From: Moniliella sp. 'wahieum'
Taxonomy: Eukaryota > Basidiomycota > Moniliellomycetes > Moniliellales > Moniliellaceae
Direction of reading: 5' to 3'
Assembly: GCA_003971905.1 (NCBI GenBank)
Contig: RSEE01000008.1
Coordinates: 248,001-312,000 of the forward strand
DNA length: 64,000 bases
Shown here in pieces: positions 47,488 through 59,639 of the stretch (the stretch's first letter is position 1; each line of letters begins with the position of its first letter). The notes below the pieces were generated by a model. The model searched no databases, had not been told where the DNA came from, and worked only from the letters and a program-made list of their open reading frames with translations. Position numbers and translations under genes: made by a program.

Positions 47488-48396
47488 GGTGGGGGAAGTG
47501 GCGCCGACAAGGTGTTTGTTGGTGGGAGAAAGTGAGGGCTGCCCCAACCCACCCTCACAGAGCCACATCCGCGCTCCTTTTTCGGCCATGCAAAAAATTG
47601 GGGGCGGAACAGCTGAAGCGGAATTGGGCTCAGCACCGTCCGATCGTATGCACCGGTCTGGGGAGCCTTGTGACCAGTGACCGACAGCCGGTGACAACCC
47701 TAAGGTGAGGCGGCCCATGCACATATTCCCACACACCCGCCGCAAGCACTGGCCCACTTCGGCCTGCAGCGGACGGTGAGGAAAAGGCTCGAGCACACAA
47801 GGCCACAGCCAGTACTCAAGATAGAGTCGCCATCGTCGACTCCAGGTGTTGTATATACTTAACGAGGAAGTGCTATCGGATGACATTCTTAGTGCCTTCG
47901 CAGTCTTCGCTTGCTTCTGTTGGAGGGTAGTGCTGGGGTTCCCCTGCACGGCCCTCGGTGGATCGGCGACGCTCACTTAACCGGGCGGAAGAGTTCCGCT
48001 TGCAGGGCACGCGCGCCCTGCTCGCTTCATCTCCCTTCTCTCTCTCCTCTCCTTCCCTTCAATTCAGATGTTGCTTGAACTTTGCCTTCACGCCTTGTCT
48101 GAAGGCTGCATTGCAGCTGATCCATAGGATCGCGAGTGCTCCCAAGTCGCACTCTATAGCAGCTTCGTCTGCTTCGCTCTGTCAACATCTATGCCAGTGC
48201 GATGGGGCTTAAACAGAAGGGGTTACCAAAAGGGGGCCAACCAATAGTCAGCATCCTTGATTGGTGGGGATCCTTTATCCCACCTTCCGTTCTCGTCCCT
48301 TCCCGATGCCTTTCCTGTCCAACTCCTGAACGTTTCCAGCCAATTGATTCAGTAATACAGGCAACCTCTCGTCTCCACTTAGCTGCATCATCTTCA

Positions 48397-48825
48397 TCAT
48401 CCAAGCTCGTCCTCCAGCTTTCCATCTGCCCAGTCGCATGAGCCTTCCATGAGCCGCGTCGGTTCCCCGTACCACAGCACGTCGCGTGGGTTTTTTTCAC
48501 AGACACTGCCATGCGTCCGCTCCACTGCATCTACCCGACTCTCAGCCCCGGAGGCTTCAGACACGTTACTATCCTCCAGCCGGCGTATACGCAGCCTTGC
48601 CACGCGTGCAGCCGCCTCGGCTTCACGTTCCACCCCCCCACCTTATTTTTGTCGCACAGACTCCAATTGCTTTCCGCATCTCCTCCTTGCTCCACCGCTC
48701 CGCGGCAGCCTTGTGGCCAGGGCGTCGGCAGTGGCGGCACAACCGTCGATTGAGGGGCACCGTGAAGCAGTGTGGTCGTCGGTGCCGCAATGGGGGCACC
48801 GGCGGTGAGTACGGGTAGGGGGCAT
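48397..48825 (-). mobile_element. CCHC zinc-knuckle fragment, probable retroelement relic
   Basis: A minus-strand frame at 48825-48643 begins MPPTRTHRR and holds one CCHC knuckle, CPHCGTDDHTASRC (C-x2-C-x4-H-x4-C), the type found in Gag-like and LINE ORF1 proteins. Further along the minus strand lies a charged, helical stretch EAEAAARVARLRIRRLED (48397-48633). About 86 bases of it recur in a decayed form at 20871-20956. No reverse transcriptase, integrase, long terminal repeats or poly(A) tail were seen, so the family cannot be assigned. It looks like a broken fossil fragment; a stand-alone host zinc-knuckle gene is the alternative. Age cannot be estimated from two short copies. Confidence 0.4.
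48541..48626. repeat. Dispersed repeat fragment (copy B)
   Basis: Related to 20871-20956, same orientation on the plus strand, sharing several blocks of 10-15 identical bases. It lies inside the zinc-knuckle relic, which suggests where the repeat comes from. Confidence 0.65.
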
Positions 48826-51800
48826 TTTAAGTGGGTGGAGGGACGCGTCGACGCGACTCTGTCTTATGCCCGATAGTTGGCGCAGCCAGCCCCGTCACGT
48901 GCAGGTCGGGGAGCAGTAGGGTTACACACTTTCTTTGCCTCCTCGCATATGGTAATAGAAGACCAATGGTAAAATAGTTAACCAATGGTAAAAGCGATAA
49001 TCATTGACAACGTAACTGAGTATCGCTCCCATAACTAGAACTTCTATAACAACGGTGTCACATGTCAGCGGAGATAGTGTCGTTAACGATATGAAGAGAG
49101 ATGTATAAAGACCGGGAGTACACTGTTGATTATGTGATGTCGATCCATGACTTAGTATTAGAGTACTATATACTGTGGTAGCGCATCCACGATAACGTGA
49201 TAACGGAAGAGGAGAGCGACATGGTTGTTCTGGGGCGATTCAGTTGGCTCCGGGGAAGTATAGACAGCCCCACATCGTAGATCTCTAATCGAAACACACG
49301 TCAGTCCCGCTAGACTAGCGAAGTCGCCATCAACGGTAAAATGACCTTAATGATCCATGATCCACGCGGCAGATCTCCTCCGCAGCCGGCGATCCATGTC
49401 CACACACACAGGCCCAATGTGATGCTACGATGCTCCCTACCCATTGCGTCCAATTTGGGGCGAAACCCTTCATCTGTGCTGCGCACCGAGACGGGACAGT
49501 GTCTATTAGAAGCTCTGGAAAACACCGCTCAATATTCAATAGGCCTTATGTTGATCCCCTCTACTGGAACCAGCTCTAAAATGGTATCTAAGTAGTCTAC
49601 TTCTGTTATATCACTGTGCAGCAGCGTCAGGCCCTCATGTGTGCGGTGCTGAAGGGCACTGAGGACTGAGCGCGGACCGGATCTCAGCAGATAAGATCGA
49701 TGACCCATGATCGATGATCTCAGAGAGATAAGCCAAAAAGCACCTGCCCACGTCGGAGTGGCAACCACCGGATGCGGTTATACCTCCGACGCACAGTCTT
49801 CTTTTCGTATCGCACCCATCGCATTGTTTGAAAGCAACAAATGTACAAAAATGTACTTTTTTGTTGTGTAAGTTCATGCATGAACATGTAATTAAGGATG
49901 CTTTTTGAGAGCGCTCCTCCTGAGCCCATGCAGCTCTTGGTCAGTTCAGAGGCGGCTGAGCTCTCTCGGCGCTCAGCGTTTCTCCCTTCGAGCACGCAAC
50001 CGCAACAAAATATACATTAGAGCCTTATTCCCAGCAAAATGAATACGTGATTATCTATAGAGCTCTCTGTTCTCCCTATACAAAAACCCTGCCGAAGGTG
50101 GTAAACGCGTGTATCCCGAAACCGCGGGGAACCGGGGGTAACTTGTATACCCTCCCCGGTAACTGTATCATCCTCTTACTCCGTCCGTATCGGTCGCGGC
50201 TTGTACATCAGAGGCTCGCTCAGCGCTCAATGCTCATCTCGATCTCATCGATCTCACCTCTCATCCCTCATCCGGGGTGTGACGATTGCTCGTACCAACC
50301 TACAAATCGAAGGAGGCCAGTGGAGCCTCCAGCTCAGGACGCTCTGCCCCGCTCGTCTTCCGCTTTTCCAAATATGATGTAGCGCGGTGCGTGTGAACCA
50401 TAACAATGAGAGCGTGGTATGCATGTGTGAGAAGCGCTGAGCCCGATGTTGATAAACCAAAACCACAAAATGGGACTCCTCACAGTGTGTGAAGGGTTGT
50501 TTCCAATGCTCAAAAGCATTTGTCGGCCGCTTCTTGATGTTATATAGTACCCACGTGTGTTATGTGGCCACAAGCCTTGTCGCATCCGCTTCTGATCCAA
50601 CAACAGGGTCGAATTAGAAGCAACTCCTCCCGGGGTTCCACAGGCGTTTTGTCTGGTTTCTTCGTGTATATTATGCACCTTCCGGGGGGACGCAAAACCG
50701 TAGCCTATTTAGTGCCCGAACTAAGATCATCATAGTCCTCAAGGCCTTAAACGCCTCTCAGAACCCACTATGCCTCTCACTAGTCTCGCTCCACAGGGTC
50801 ATTTACAGAGATGCTGTGGCCTGTTGGGTGGCCGGTGGTGGCCGGTGGCCCTAGGATGCCGCCAGGCAAACGCTGTTAATGTGATCCGCTTGGGTGATCA
50901 TATCGAGATCATCGGTTGATTGCCAGCTTCCTCCCACCTCCTCTTCTTGAAGCTGGGAGGGAGTGTGTGTCTACAGCAGGTATCGAGTATCGGTGTGGCC
51001 CTGCACGTGACATGTGACATCTGCATCTGACGCGTGACGTGTGATTCCCACGAGAAAGGGTTGCCAGTTTAGGTAACAGGTAACCGAAGTAACCGGGTAC
51101 CGGTTACCGATTATCGATTACTCATGGCTAACGTGGTAACATGGCAACACCAGTAGCACAGTAGGTACACTCCAAAATGCGTTGTATGTTCCCTGCTCCA
51201 GCTACCAGCTACCAAAATACACGATCTCAACTGCCACAGACCTTTGAGGCTCAGCGGCTCAGCGCCGCTCAGCTGCAGCGCTCAACTGAGCCTCAGCACT
51301 CAGCTTGAGCCTGCTTGAAGCTTGAACGCTTGAACGCCAACGCCGCTGAGGCGGCCTTTCCCCATCAGCCGTGGTTTGCATGTGCATGATGCATGACAAG
51401 ATCTAAGAGACTATACAGACGGCAGTTTGCGAAAATTGAGGACTGTGTGGACCTAGCGGCCCAAGTCCGGCGGCCGGTGGTGGCGCGGTGAAGACGGTCT
51501 AAAACGTTACACGTCAAACGTTTTATACCGCGCACACTCACAACAGCACACCCAGTTCTACTCAGTGCTGAGGCTCAGCGCTCAGTGCTCAGTGTGCTCA
51601 GTACACTCTTCGGATACTCAGGTGGTGCACTGAACATGTCACACGTGTGACAGAGGGTATTGCCTGGTACGGCAGGCATGGACACTGCCGGGGCCTTGTG
51701 CCGTCCCTTCTCGGCAATGTGTGGCGCCGGGCTTGGGAGGCTTGGGCCATGCACGATACGGAACGCTGATCTCAGCGATGATCGATGATCGATCATCCAC

Positions 51801-52751
51801 CCTTCCAACGAACACTTGCCTGAAGCAGAAAGGATCGGATCCAATGTCTCGAAAATCTGTTGGTGGAGGGGCACAGCAAACCTAGGCCCTAATTGTGACT
51901 ACTATGTACCGGAGCCTTTTTTCGTCTTCAGGGATCGAAGCGATCCTAGTGATCTTCCCTGGGATCCGAGGACTGACTCTGGCCGCTGTGACTGTAGGAC
52001 TGGCGGTCTATGTAGGACTCGTGACTGTGATCATAAATAGTACTGTAACATGTATAACAAACAGAAGACACGGGATATAGTGTGTGACCGGTGACCTCTT
52101 GGCTGCATGTGGGATACTCGATACGCTACCATCCTGCGTCTTACAGCGCTTAACGACAGTATAGGTCCGACCCCCCCTCCCCTTCCAGGCATCCCTTGAA
52201 CGGAAGTCTTAAACGTCCATCTCCTGCCGGCCGGCACCAGGCTCCCGACGGCACACCCTCTCTGTTACAGTCCCAGGTCCCATTTATTATTTTGGTGTTG
52301 GATGAGATTGAGAGACAATGTCAGGAGTGAGAAGATGATCGATGACATGCAAAAGATCGTGGTGGTGTGGTCGCACTTACGTGTCGTAATTTCTCGGCTA
52401 GACCCAACGCCCCGCCCGTTGAACTCATTTTGCCGTCTGTGTCCCACCGACCCCTCTTGTCCGTGCTGCAGTGGTGGCTTTCGGTGGCTACAGATGTTCT
52501 CATCCACCCTCCCCCTTGGGTTGCCGGTGACGCGTTGGCGGGTGGGTGTGTATCGAGTATCGATATCTGGCGTTTAGTGCTACCTTCACACGCCATCATG
52601 CATCAGATCTGTCCGATCTCTCAGATCTCAGGAACAGTCAATAGTCAATGAGTAATGAAGGCCCTGCGAGGGTGCATGTGAGAAGACCCAGTCGGGAACA
52701 CAACGACCGACGAAGATGTTGTCGGCGTGACAAAATACGTGGGAAGGGGGA

Positions 52752-52762
52752 TGTATATATAG
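52752..52762 (+). promoter_or_regulatory. TATA box of the GH30 gene
   Basis: GTATATATAGT about 150 bases upstream of the ATG at 52911, followed by a C/T-rich leader (CTCTCTCGCTTTCTTTTT), the usual form of a fungal TATA promoter. Confidence 0.5.
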
Positions 52763-52910
52763 TAGCCGTTTCGGTTTCCACGCGCGCGAAACATATTCGC
52801 GAGCCCTATCCTCACCATCACCTTCTCTCTCGCTTTCTTTTTGGCTGTAGGTTGGCTCTGCAATCATTTGACAACACCCTCCGGTTACTTCAATCCGCTT
52901 TTTTGTTATC

Positions 52911-55259
52911 ATGCCTCCCTCTTGGCCGCTGGCTCCGCCCCCTTCAGCTTTGGATCTCATGCGCTCCAACACTCCCAGTCCGTTGCCTACACCCAGCGGC
53001 GAACAGGTGGGCGATCGACCCCGCTCAACATCGCATGATGATTATGTTGATGCTATTGATCCTTCGCCCTCTGTCACCGAGAACGCTCGTTCGCCCAGTC
53101 CTGGCAACTACCTCTCGCCCACACGAGGTAATGGTCTCGGGCCAAGTCGATCGTTCCTTCTTCCTCCTAGGGCCCCAGCGCTGCTTGGGACGTCGTCTGC
53201 GGCTTTGAGTGTCTCGAGCAGCTGGACAAAAATCCCAATGGACTCCTGCTGTGTCTGCGGAATTCCTCACCAAGGCATCTCAAGCGTCAGGTTACTCCTC
53301 TTCTGGATTGGACTTGCCTACACTCCCGCTCCACCCGGGATCCCGCCCGCAACATGCTCCCGTTCTGATTCAAGCGCAAGTAAAGAGTCCAAGTTCTCCG
53401 AGATCCAAAAGAAAGACTTGAGTCAGGAGACGGTGCTAGATGGTCCTCTGCATGTCCCATCACAGAGCAAGAAGCGCCCTTGGTGGCTCAGATCCCTCTC
53501 AACTCCGGTGCGGGAACAACCGATTCGGGCCAAGAAGCTGTACACCGAATTGGAGAAGGTTCAATCGTCTCGGGTTGCGCTGCGCCGCCGTCGCTGGGTA
53601 GTAATTGCGGCCATTGCTCTTGCAATCGTCGTTCATTACGGCTTTGGGCGTTGGCTTGGGGGTGGGGCTGAAGAAGAAGCATCATCCGCACAATCAACCT
53701 GCCCTACCTTCCCTCAGTACTGCCGACAACTTAGTGGACGACAGCCAGGCTGGCCTGTTGCAAAACGGTGCCTACCATACGTCATACACTAATGTGAGCA
53801 GTGCTCTGCAGTTTAACGCAGCTACAACGTTTACGTTTGCCTCAGCTCCTCCAGCGGGTGGAGCGGACGTGGTGTTACAGCGAGGTACGGGACGGACATG
53901 CATGGATTCGGGGCATCTATGACAGACGCTTCGGCCATTGTCCTCACCCAACTAAAAGTTGCCAACTTGCGGACCTACCAAGCGACGCTGAAAGCATTGT
54001 TTAATCGTCGTTCAGGCATGAGCGTCCTTCGAATTCCAATTGGAGCCACTGACTTTTCCACTCACACCTATACTTGGGCCGACAGTCAAGCAGGGGGGGT
54101 AAACGCCACCCCTTCTGCCGCCTTGGCCAACTTGAATGCCCAGCCCGCCATTGAAACCATCTTTCCTGTTCTCCGAGATTTTGGAGGTCAACCCAGATAT
54201 CAAGCATGATCCTTCCTTGGAGTCCACCGGCGTGGATGAAAAAGTGGGGAACACTTGAGGGGCGGGCCATGGCGCAAATGCCACCAACTATGTGGTGGAA
54301 TATGGCCCAGTCGGCCAAGGCGTTTACTCAGGCGGTTGGAGTACAACGTGGCGTTGAGGTACAGAATAATACCAACCGACTCGTATCCCTCGCATCATCT
54401 CTCCGGAACAAGAGCTAACTCTCCTCGCTCTGCTGCGTGGGCGCATGGCTGAGTTGGGTATGGGCAACACCAAATTGGTGGGATTGGAGGATGATACCGT
54501 ATACTACACAACGGCTCTTCACCTGCTCAATAACAATGCGTCAGCTGTCGATGCTATCAGCTGGCATTGTTACAACGGTGGCTACGATATGATCGATACC
54601 GTATGTGTATTCACTCTTTTGCTTTTTGGCCACGGTACTGAGTACTCATAACATTTGTTTCTTTTCTGGCCAAAACACAGTTCACTTCGGATGCCAAGGA
54701 TCTGATGAATGGAAAAGAGCTGTTCTTTACTGAATGTTCAGGACTTGCTGAAAACTCCCCCTACGAACAGGAGTGGGTGAGCAGCGCCCAATGGTGGATG
54801 ACCCAACTGCTGCTCCCCATCATGGAACGCAACTTCACTGTTGCACTAGCCTGGAACATTGCTTTGGACAACAATTTTGGACCCCGGTTGCCCGGCGCGT
54901 ACTGTGACAATTGCTTTGGGGCGATCCAAGTTGAAGGGAAAGAGGCGTACACTGCATCGCCTCAGCAGGCTTTATTGGCCCACTTGGCCTTGGCCAGTGC
55001 CAACCTGACACGCTTCGGGGGTGGGGCAGCACACCATACACCCATTTATTTGTCTTCTTCTCAAGCGCAAGACTGCTTGCTGGCCAGCGCCTTTACGGCT
55101 CCTTGGGGGCGCGCAGCCAATGTCACCAACCGGTATGGTCTCGTGATGCATAACACGTGCAGCAACCTTACCGAGATTAGCGTTGCGATGGAGACCACAG
55201 GCCAAGCCGAAACGCTCCAAGTGCCGTACGGTGTATCTACATTTGTATGGTCATCTTGA
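52911..55259 (+). CDS. Membrane-anchored GH30 beta-glucanase/glucosidase (several frame changes)
   Basis: Glycoside hydrolase family 30 enzyme, probably endo-beta-1,6-glucanase-like, acting on cell-wall glucan or a glucosylated lipid. Start MPPSWPLAPPPSALDLM at 52911. About 220 residues of Ser/Pro-rich cytosolic tail come first; a basic RRRRWVVIAAIALAIVV then enters a transmembrane helix ending ALGVGLGVGLKKK, giving a type II membrane protein. The catalytic part shows HGFGASMTDASA, MSVLRIPIGATDFST, PWSPPAWMKKWG, DAISWHCYNGGY and LFFTECSGL (nucleophile Glu codon 54732-54734), then a C-terminal beta domain ending YGVSTFVWSS. The acid/base Glu of the QNE block lies at about 54365 next to a frame change. 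The intron is 54601-54680 (80 nt). At least four frame changes occur before it; the last exon is clean. Confidence 0.82.
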
Positions 55260-56430
55260 TGATTCTGGCTTTGTCCCTCCTCGTGGAAGAATCACCATCC
55301 TCTACGCCATGCAATCGTCGCCAATCCGCTCGTAACTCGCCACATCCGTGCTCACTATGTTCATCTCGTGTGATTCTTCCCTCGCCATCGGCCACCGCAC
55401 ACTGCACACCTATCAACTACTTTTTTGTTCATCAGTCCCCTGTACACCTTCCTCCTCTATACACGGACGATCCATCGCCTTACCAGTCATCGACCTCTCT
55501 GCCACAGTATAATCATCGCTCCACGTTCATGTTCCGTCGCTGTCGTACTCTCTCATCCTCTTTCATATCATACTGACATTTTGTGTATCAATACACGGTT
55601 TCTCGAGACATATATCAGTCGGGATGGGGGGTCATTTGGCCTGCTATGGTATAGTGAGAAATTAGTTTGTACAAGCGCGGCTTTTACTGTTGCTGAGCTA
55701 GTAGTTGCGTCCCTCAGCTATGTCCAGCACATATATCTTCTCTTGTTCTCTAAAGAGCGGTCGCGTGCCGCAACATGATCCTCCCCGCACCGCACGGCGC
55801 CCAACTTCTTTGGTGCCTCCCTCTCTCCCCGCGGTTTTCTTCCAGCCAAGTATCCCCTTCCCCATAGGTCATTCATTCTATGTATACTCTTCGTGCCTCG
55901 TCATTAATTTCGTCGTCATTTCGACTCCTACAATTCCAGCTCTCATGATCTAATCACTCTCAATAGATAAACCCCAGTCTGGTCTTCCCCCCAGTTGCCT
56001 GCTACTTCCTGTGGTCCCGATTATTTATCTGCTGTGGCTTGGGCAAGCGATCACGCGGTCATATTGTGTTCTGCCGTTTTCCGGTTCCGACAGGTTCCAA
56101 GTATTCACGAGAGACGATTGGCGGGCAATGGTAACCGGTAATGGTAGCGAGCATCGAGGGCAACGTCGCGCGTCATAGTCACGTGCCAGGCGATCACGTG
56201 CTGTCGGCTGATTCCGGGTAGGAGATCGGACCAGCAGCCGCAGCGCTCGGCCGCTGTGCTCAGCCACGGCGCCCAGCGGCAGGTAGCTTACAAATGGCAC
56301 GGCAGCAGAGGCCAAGGCGGTAGCACGGGGGCAGTGTCATCGCACGTTTGTTCCGGGCCTACTTGGTCATGGTCTGCTCCACGGCTGCTTCCGCACCACC
56401 ACACCCCTCCCCACCCCGCCCCCTGTGATA
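55260..56430. other. Intergenic, no gene seen
   Basis: 3' flank of the GH30 gene, T-rich to about 55950, then the QCR6 promoter. GGTAACCGGTAATGG at 56128-56142 belongs to the GGTAACC-type words. No RNA gene or repeat array was recognised. Confidence 0.45.
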
Positions 56431-56986
56431 ATGTCCCTCACCAGCTTTGGCGAGCCAGAGACGAGCACCGGCATGTTCGGTGCCGTCACGAGCTTTGTGT
56501 CCTCCTTCCTCCCCACTGTTCACGCCGAAGAGGAGGAGGAGGAGAGAGCGAGGAGGAAGAGGAGGACGACGAGCCCGTCGACCCCCGCGAGGAGATCTTC
56601 GCTGCATGTGAAGAGAAGGACTGCAGTTCGGCCAAGCACCACTTTGAGGAATGCCAAACCCGCGTTGAGGGTGGCAAGCTTCTCTTCGAGGGCGAGGACT
56701 GCATCGAGGAGTTGTATGTGTCGTCGCCGGATCTTGTGCTCACTCTGGAAGCATCTTTCATGCGGACAACTCTCTCAGGCTCTGATACGCTGACACTTTG
56801 TTACACTACTCTTTTTTTACTACTCTGCTCTTTGTTTGGCCCATTTCTTTTTCATCAAGCTGTACGTCCCCCTCGCGCTCTACGCTCTACGTGCATCAAT
56901 AACTGACCAGGTTTTGCATCCCAGTCCACCTTACCCACTGCGCAGCCGAGTGCACCGCGCCCAAGCTGTTTGCCAAGCTGGCTTAA
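56431..56986 (+). CDS. QCR6: Ubiquinol–cytochrome c reductase hinge protein
   Basis: Small acidic subunit of respiratory complex III in the mitochondrial intermembrane space, which helps dock cytochrome c. Start MSLTSFGEPETSTGMFG at 56431, then SFVSSFLPTVHA and an acidic run (EEEEE). After one frame change in the GAG-rich tract the family core reads DEPVDPREEIFAACEEKDC, SAKHHFEECQTRV, FEGEDCIEE. The intron starts at 56714 (GTATGT) and probably ends at 56924 (CCCAG, 211 nt, with an ATAACTGAC branch site), followed by HLTHCAAECTAPKLFAKLA, the conserved Cys-containing C-terminus. The junction leaves one C too many; using the AG at 56909-56910 instead would keep the frame with a few extra residues, but that AG is only a few bases from the branch site. 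The paired cysteines expected for the disulfide-linked hairpin are all present. Confidence 0.88.
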
Positions 56987-57604
56987 GCACGCAACAAACC
57001 CGGTCCCGGTCAAGTTGATGCCCCATTGTCACTTTACCAGCTCGGATTTTGGTGCAAAATACATGCAGATCTACTTCACGTGCCTGTTATTCGGCTACTT
57101 TTCCGATGAAGGCTTTTGCTGGGAAGACGAACACGTTGGTGTCCTTCCCTTCACAAACGCTCCTCGGTCCTTTGGTACGGTAAAGAGAGGTGTACGCGGC
57201 TACGCATCCAAGTGATATGGCTTGAACGCTGTGGGCACCTAGCGTTAGATTCAAAAGGACGAGGCGTATATAGGACGAGTGACGGGGGGTGGGACAGAAC
57301 AGAAAGCCATGGAGCAGAGGGAATGGGAGGGAAAGGAACGAAACAAAAATGAGGAACAGTGCAAAGCAGGGGTGGCACTTCAGCATCCCCTTCTGTGGCC
57401 ATGATCCATCTCAGTAAAAGTGCTTAGGTCACAGAGGACAAGAACCGATCGGGATCCAAGCAAGCGAAAGTTCATGGAGGTGCCGAGAACATCGAGCGAA
57501 GGGCAGATGCGGCCATTGGACAGTCTCAGGAGTAGAAAAGGGGATAATATGGAGAGGTGAACGGGAGCGAGTTAGACAGAAGAAAAAGAGAAGAGAGAAG
57601 AATG
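56987..57604. other. Intergenic between convergent genes
   Basis: 3' flanks of QCR6 (plus) and the Rab5 gene (minus). Purine-rich near 57290-57360 and 57540-57600. No gene seen. Confidence 0.5.
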
Positions 57605-58280
57605 TCAACAGTTGCAAGAGTCTTCCGTCTCGGCTCCTCCCCTTAGGTCCACCCCGCCGCGGTTGGGATTTGCCCGGGCAGCAGGAGAGGAAGCACTGGT
57701 GCGCGGAAGCTTCTCGGCAATCAGACGGAACAATTCAGTCACGTTGTTGCCTGACTTGGCCGACGTTTCAATAAAGAGGAGCCCTTCTTGGGCCGCGTAT
57801 GCCTCAGCCTCCTCTGTCGGCACGGCCCTCGTTTCCGAGGCCAAGTCAGCTTTATTGCCAGCGAGAGCAATGATAATGTTGGCATCTGCTTGGCGGTGTA
57901 GCTCGGAAATCCATTCCTTGGCTTTAGCTAAAGACGTCTAAGGACGCGGCGGGGGGAGGGGGTTAGCGAAACCCAACACAGATAGAGTCACAACGTACTG
58001 GCTGAGTCACGTCGTACACCACCACCGCGCAGTTGGCATTGCGGTAGTACATGGGCGCCAGTGACTTGTACCGCTCCTGGCCGGCCGTATCCCAGATCTC
58101 AAATTTGACAATGGTGTTGTCATCGAGGCGGATGGACTGGGTGAGGAAAGCAGCCCCAATCGTCGACTCGCGGTAGTCGTCAAACTGGTCCTTGACGAAG
58201 CGCATGACGAGCGAACTCTTCCCCACGGCCGACTCGCCGAGCAGGACCAGCTTGTACTGGAATGTCTGTGGTGCGGACAT
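57605..58280 (-). CDS. Rab5-family GTPase (Ypt5/Vps21 type)
   Basis: Small GTPase controlling early-endosome fusion. Start [18 protein letters not shown] at 58280. Motifs in order: P-loop GESAVGKSS, Rab5-type switch [14 protein letters not shown], switch [20 protein letters not shown], guanine-binding NKAD, ETSAKS, and C-terminal CNC for double geranylgeranylation just before the stop. One intron, 57938-57998 (61 nt; GTACGT donor, CGCTAAC branch site, CTTAG acceptor), joins YDVTQP to TSLAKAKEW in frame. About 204 residues, normal for the family; the frame is unbroken. The longer frame upstream of 58280 is low in family resemblance and was treated as leader. Confidence 0.95.
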
Positions 58281-59639
58281 GGGGGCAGGGGGAGGCAGGC
58301 AGACAGCTGGTGGGGGTGGTGGCGGTGGCTGAGTACTGCGACGGCCAAGGAGACCGGCAGCGTGGTGGTCTGCCTGGCTGGCTGGGTCGTCGTGACATGT
58401 GACATGCGACAACGGCCGCGACTGCGCGGGTGACGCGGCACAGGCGCCATGCGGGCACGGCTACGTCACCATCAGATTAGGTAATAGTCAGTTACCTTTC
58501 TCTGAGGCGCTGACGTTGGACTTGACATTTTGTGGGAAAAGTGTATCGCGTATCTCTTTTTCCCACAATACACCACCAATTCATATCAGCCGTCGTCGCG
58601 ATATCGATCCGCGGCCCTGGCGCATCCAAGCACCAAGCACTGGAACAAACCATACACATTGCTGTGCCAGTGGTAACTTCTCTCTAAAGCATCCTGCATG
58701 GCATAGGTGTCAATTGTGGTGGAAAAAGACGGGCCTAAAGGTTTGAGTGTTTATCACAGGAGAGAGAAAAGGGAGTAATGTTGATGATGAAGAAATCTCG
58801 AACATACTAATAAGCATGAGGAGAGGGTGTAGAGAGAGAAGTATCTGTGCATGCCATGGTCATGAAACGCGCCCAAACCTCTGACTTTCCACAATGGAGA
58901 CGGCGAGAGATGTGATGATGGAGGAACAGGGCGGCCTGATTTTGTACGCGCGCCATAACCTCTGCAATGCTGTTGCGACTCTGAAGAAAAAGGAGCCATT
59001 ATATGGTGCCGGGAAAGAGGACGTCGTCCAGAAAAAGGAGAGAAACGAGATAAAGTCAGGTTGGGGAGTGAAGGTACAGAGGTACTTATTGATATGGTGA
59101 TCACAGGAAATCGAAAGTGGCCATCAGGTGCTGCCCTCCCCATGAGAAGGGCATCAAAAGGAGATCCTGGATGGGAAATGGTAATGGAGATGTATGCGTT
59201 TGAGAGTAAGCCCAACGACGTATGACTTGTGTGGTTTTCTCTGTTTCAGTGCACTGGCCGCCGTCGAGTCCTTGGTTGGCTCCATTTGCTGTGGACCACA
59301 CAAGTCGAATGTCCTCGAGTAAGATCCACCTGTGTGGAAAAAGGCGGAGATCTCTTAAGGAAGGCCAAGGAGGATGGAGTGTTGTGTGAGGACTCAACCG
59401 GGATTATTTCCAAGTGCGAGTCAGAAGAAGGGAAAGCAGCCTCGTCAACAAACGGGTGGTTTCATAGTTGGAATAGTGGGTCGAGGTATGGGAGGCAGGC
59501 TGCACGCAGTCATTGAGAATGGGTGGGGGAAAAGGAATGGAAGGAGGAAAATGTGTCGGGGTGGAAAGAGATGCTCCTTCTCCCCTGAAGTGTCGGGCGC
59601 TGTTGTTCTGTACTTCAGCATTCTCATTGTGCACACATT
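58281..59639. other. Intergenic, no gene seen
   Basis: Promoter region of the Rab5 gene and 3' flank of the next minus-strand gene. A repeated GTGGGAAAAGTG / TTTTTCCCACAA pair near 58532-58567 could form a short hairpin. Frames at 58754-59637 have no family resemblance; part of 59404-59639 could be a further exon of the membrane protein gene. Confidence 0.4.

Larger units (their letters stand above)
47488..52910. other. 5.4-kb gap without host genes
   Basis: Contains the SPB1 promoter, a zinc-knuckle relic (listed separately), and then about 4 kb of mixed, often AT-richer sequence. Seen: ACCAATGGTAAAA twice at 48961-48989; GATCGATGATC words (49685-49715, 51765-51795); GCTCAG-rich patches (49955-49980, 50215-50230, 51245-51320, 51560-51605); GGTAAC/GGTTACC repeats with CGATTATCGATTAC (51070-51121). 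Nothing codes for a recognisable protein. Confidence 0.5.

Noticed and set aside
47488-52910. Centromere or subtelomere in the gene-poor gap
   Set aside because: No satellite array, no large retroelement cluster and no strong AT bias; a long gap alone is not enough.
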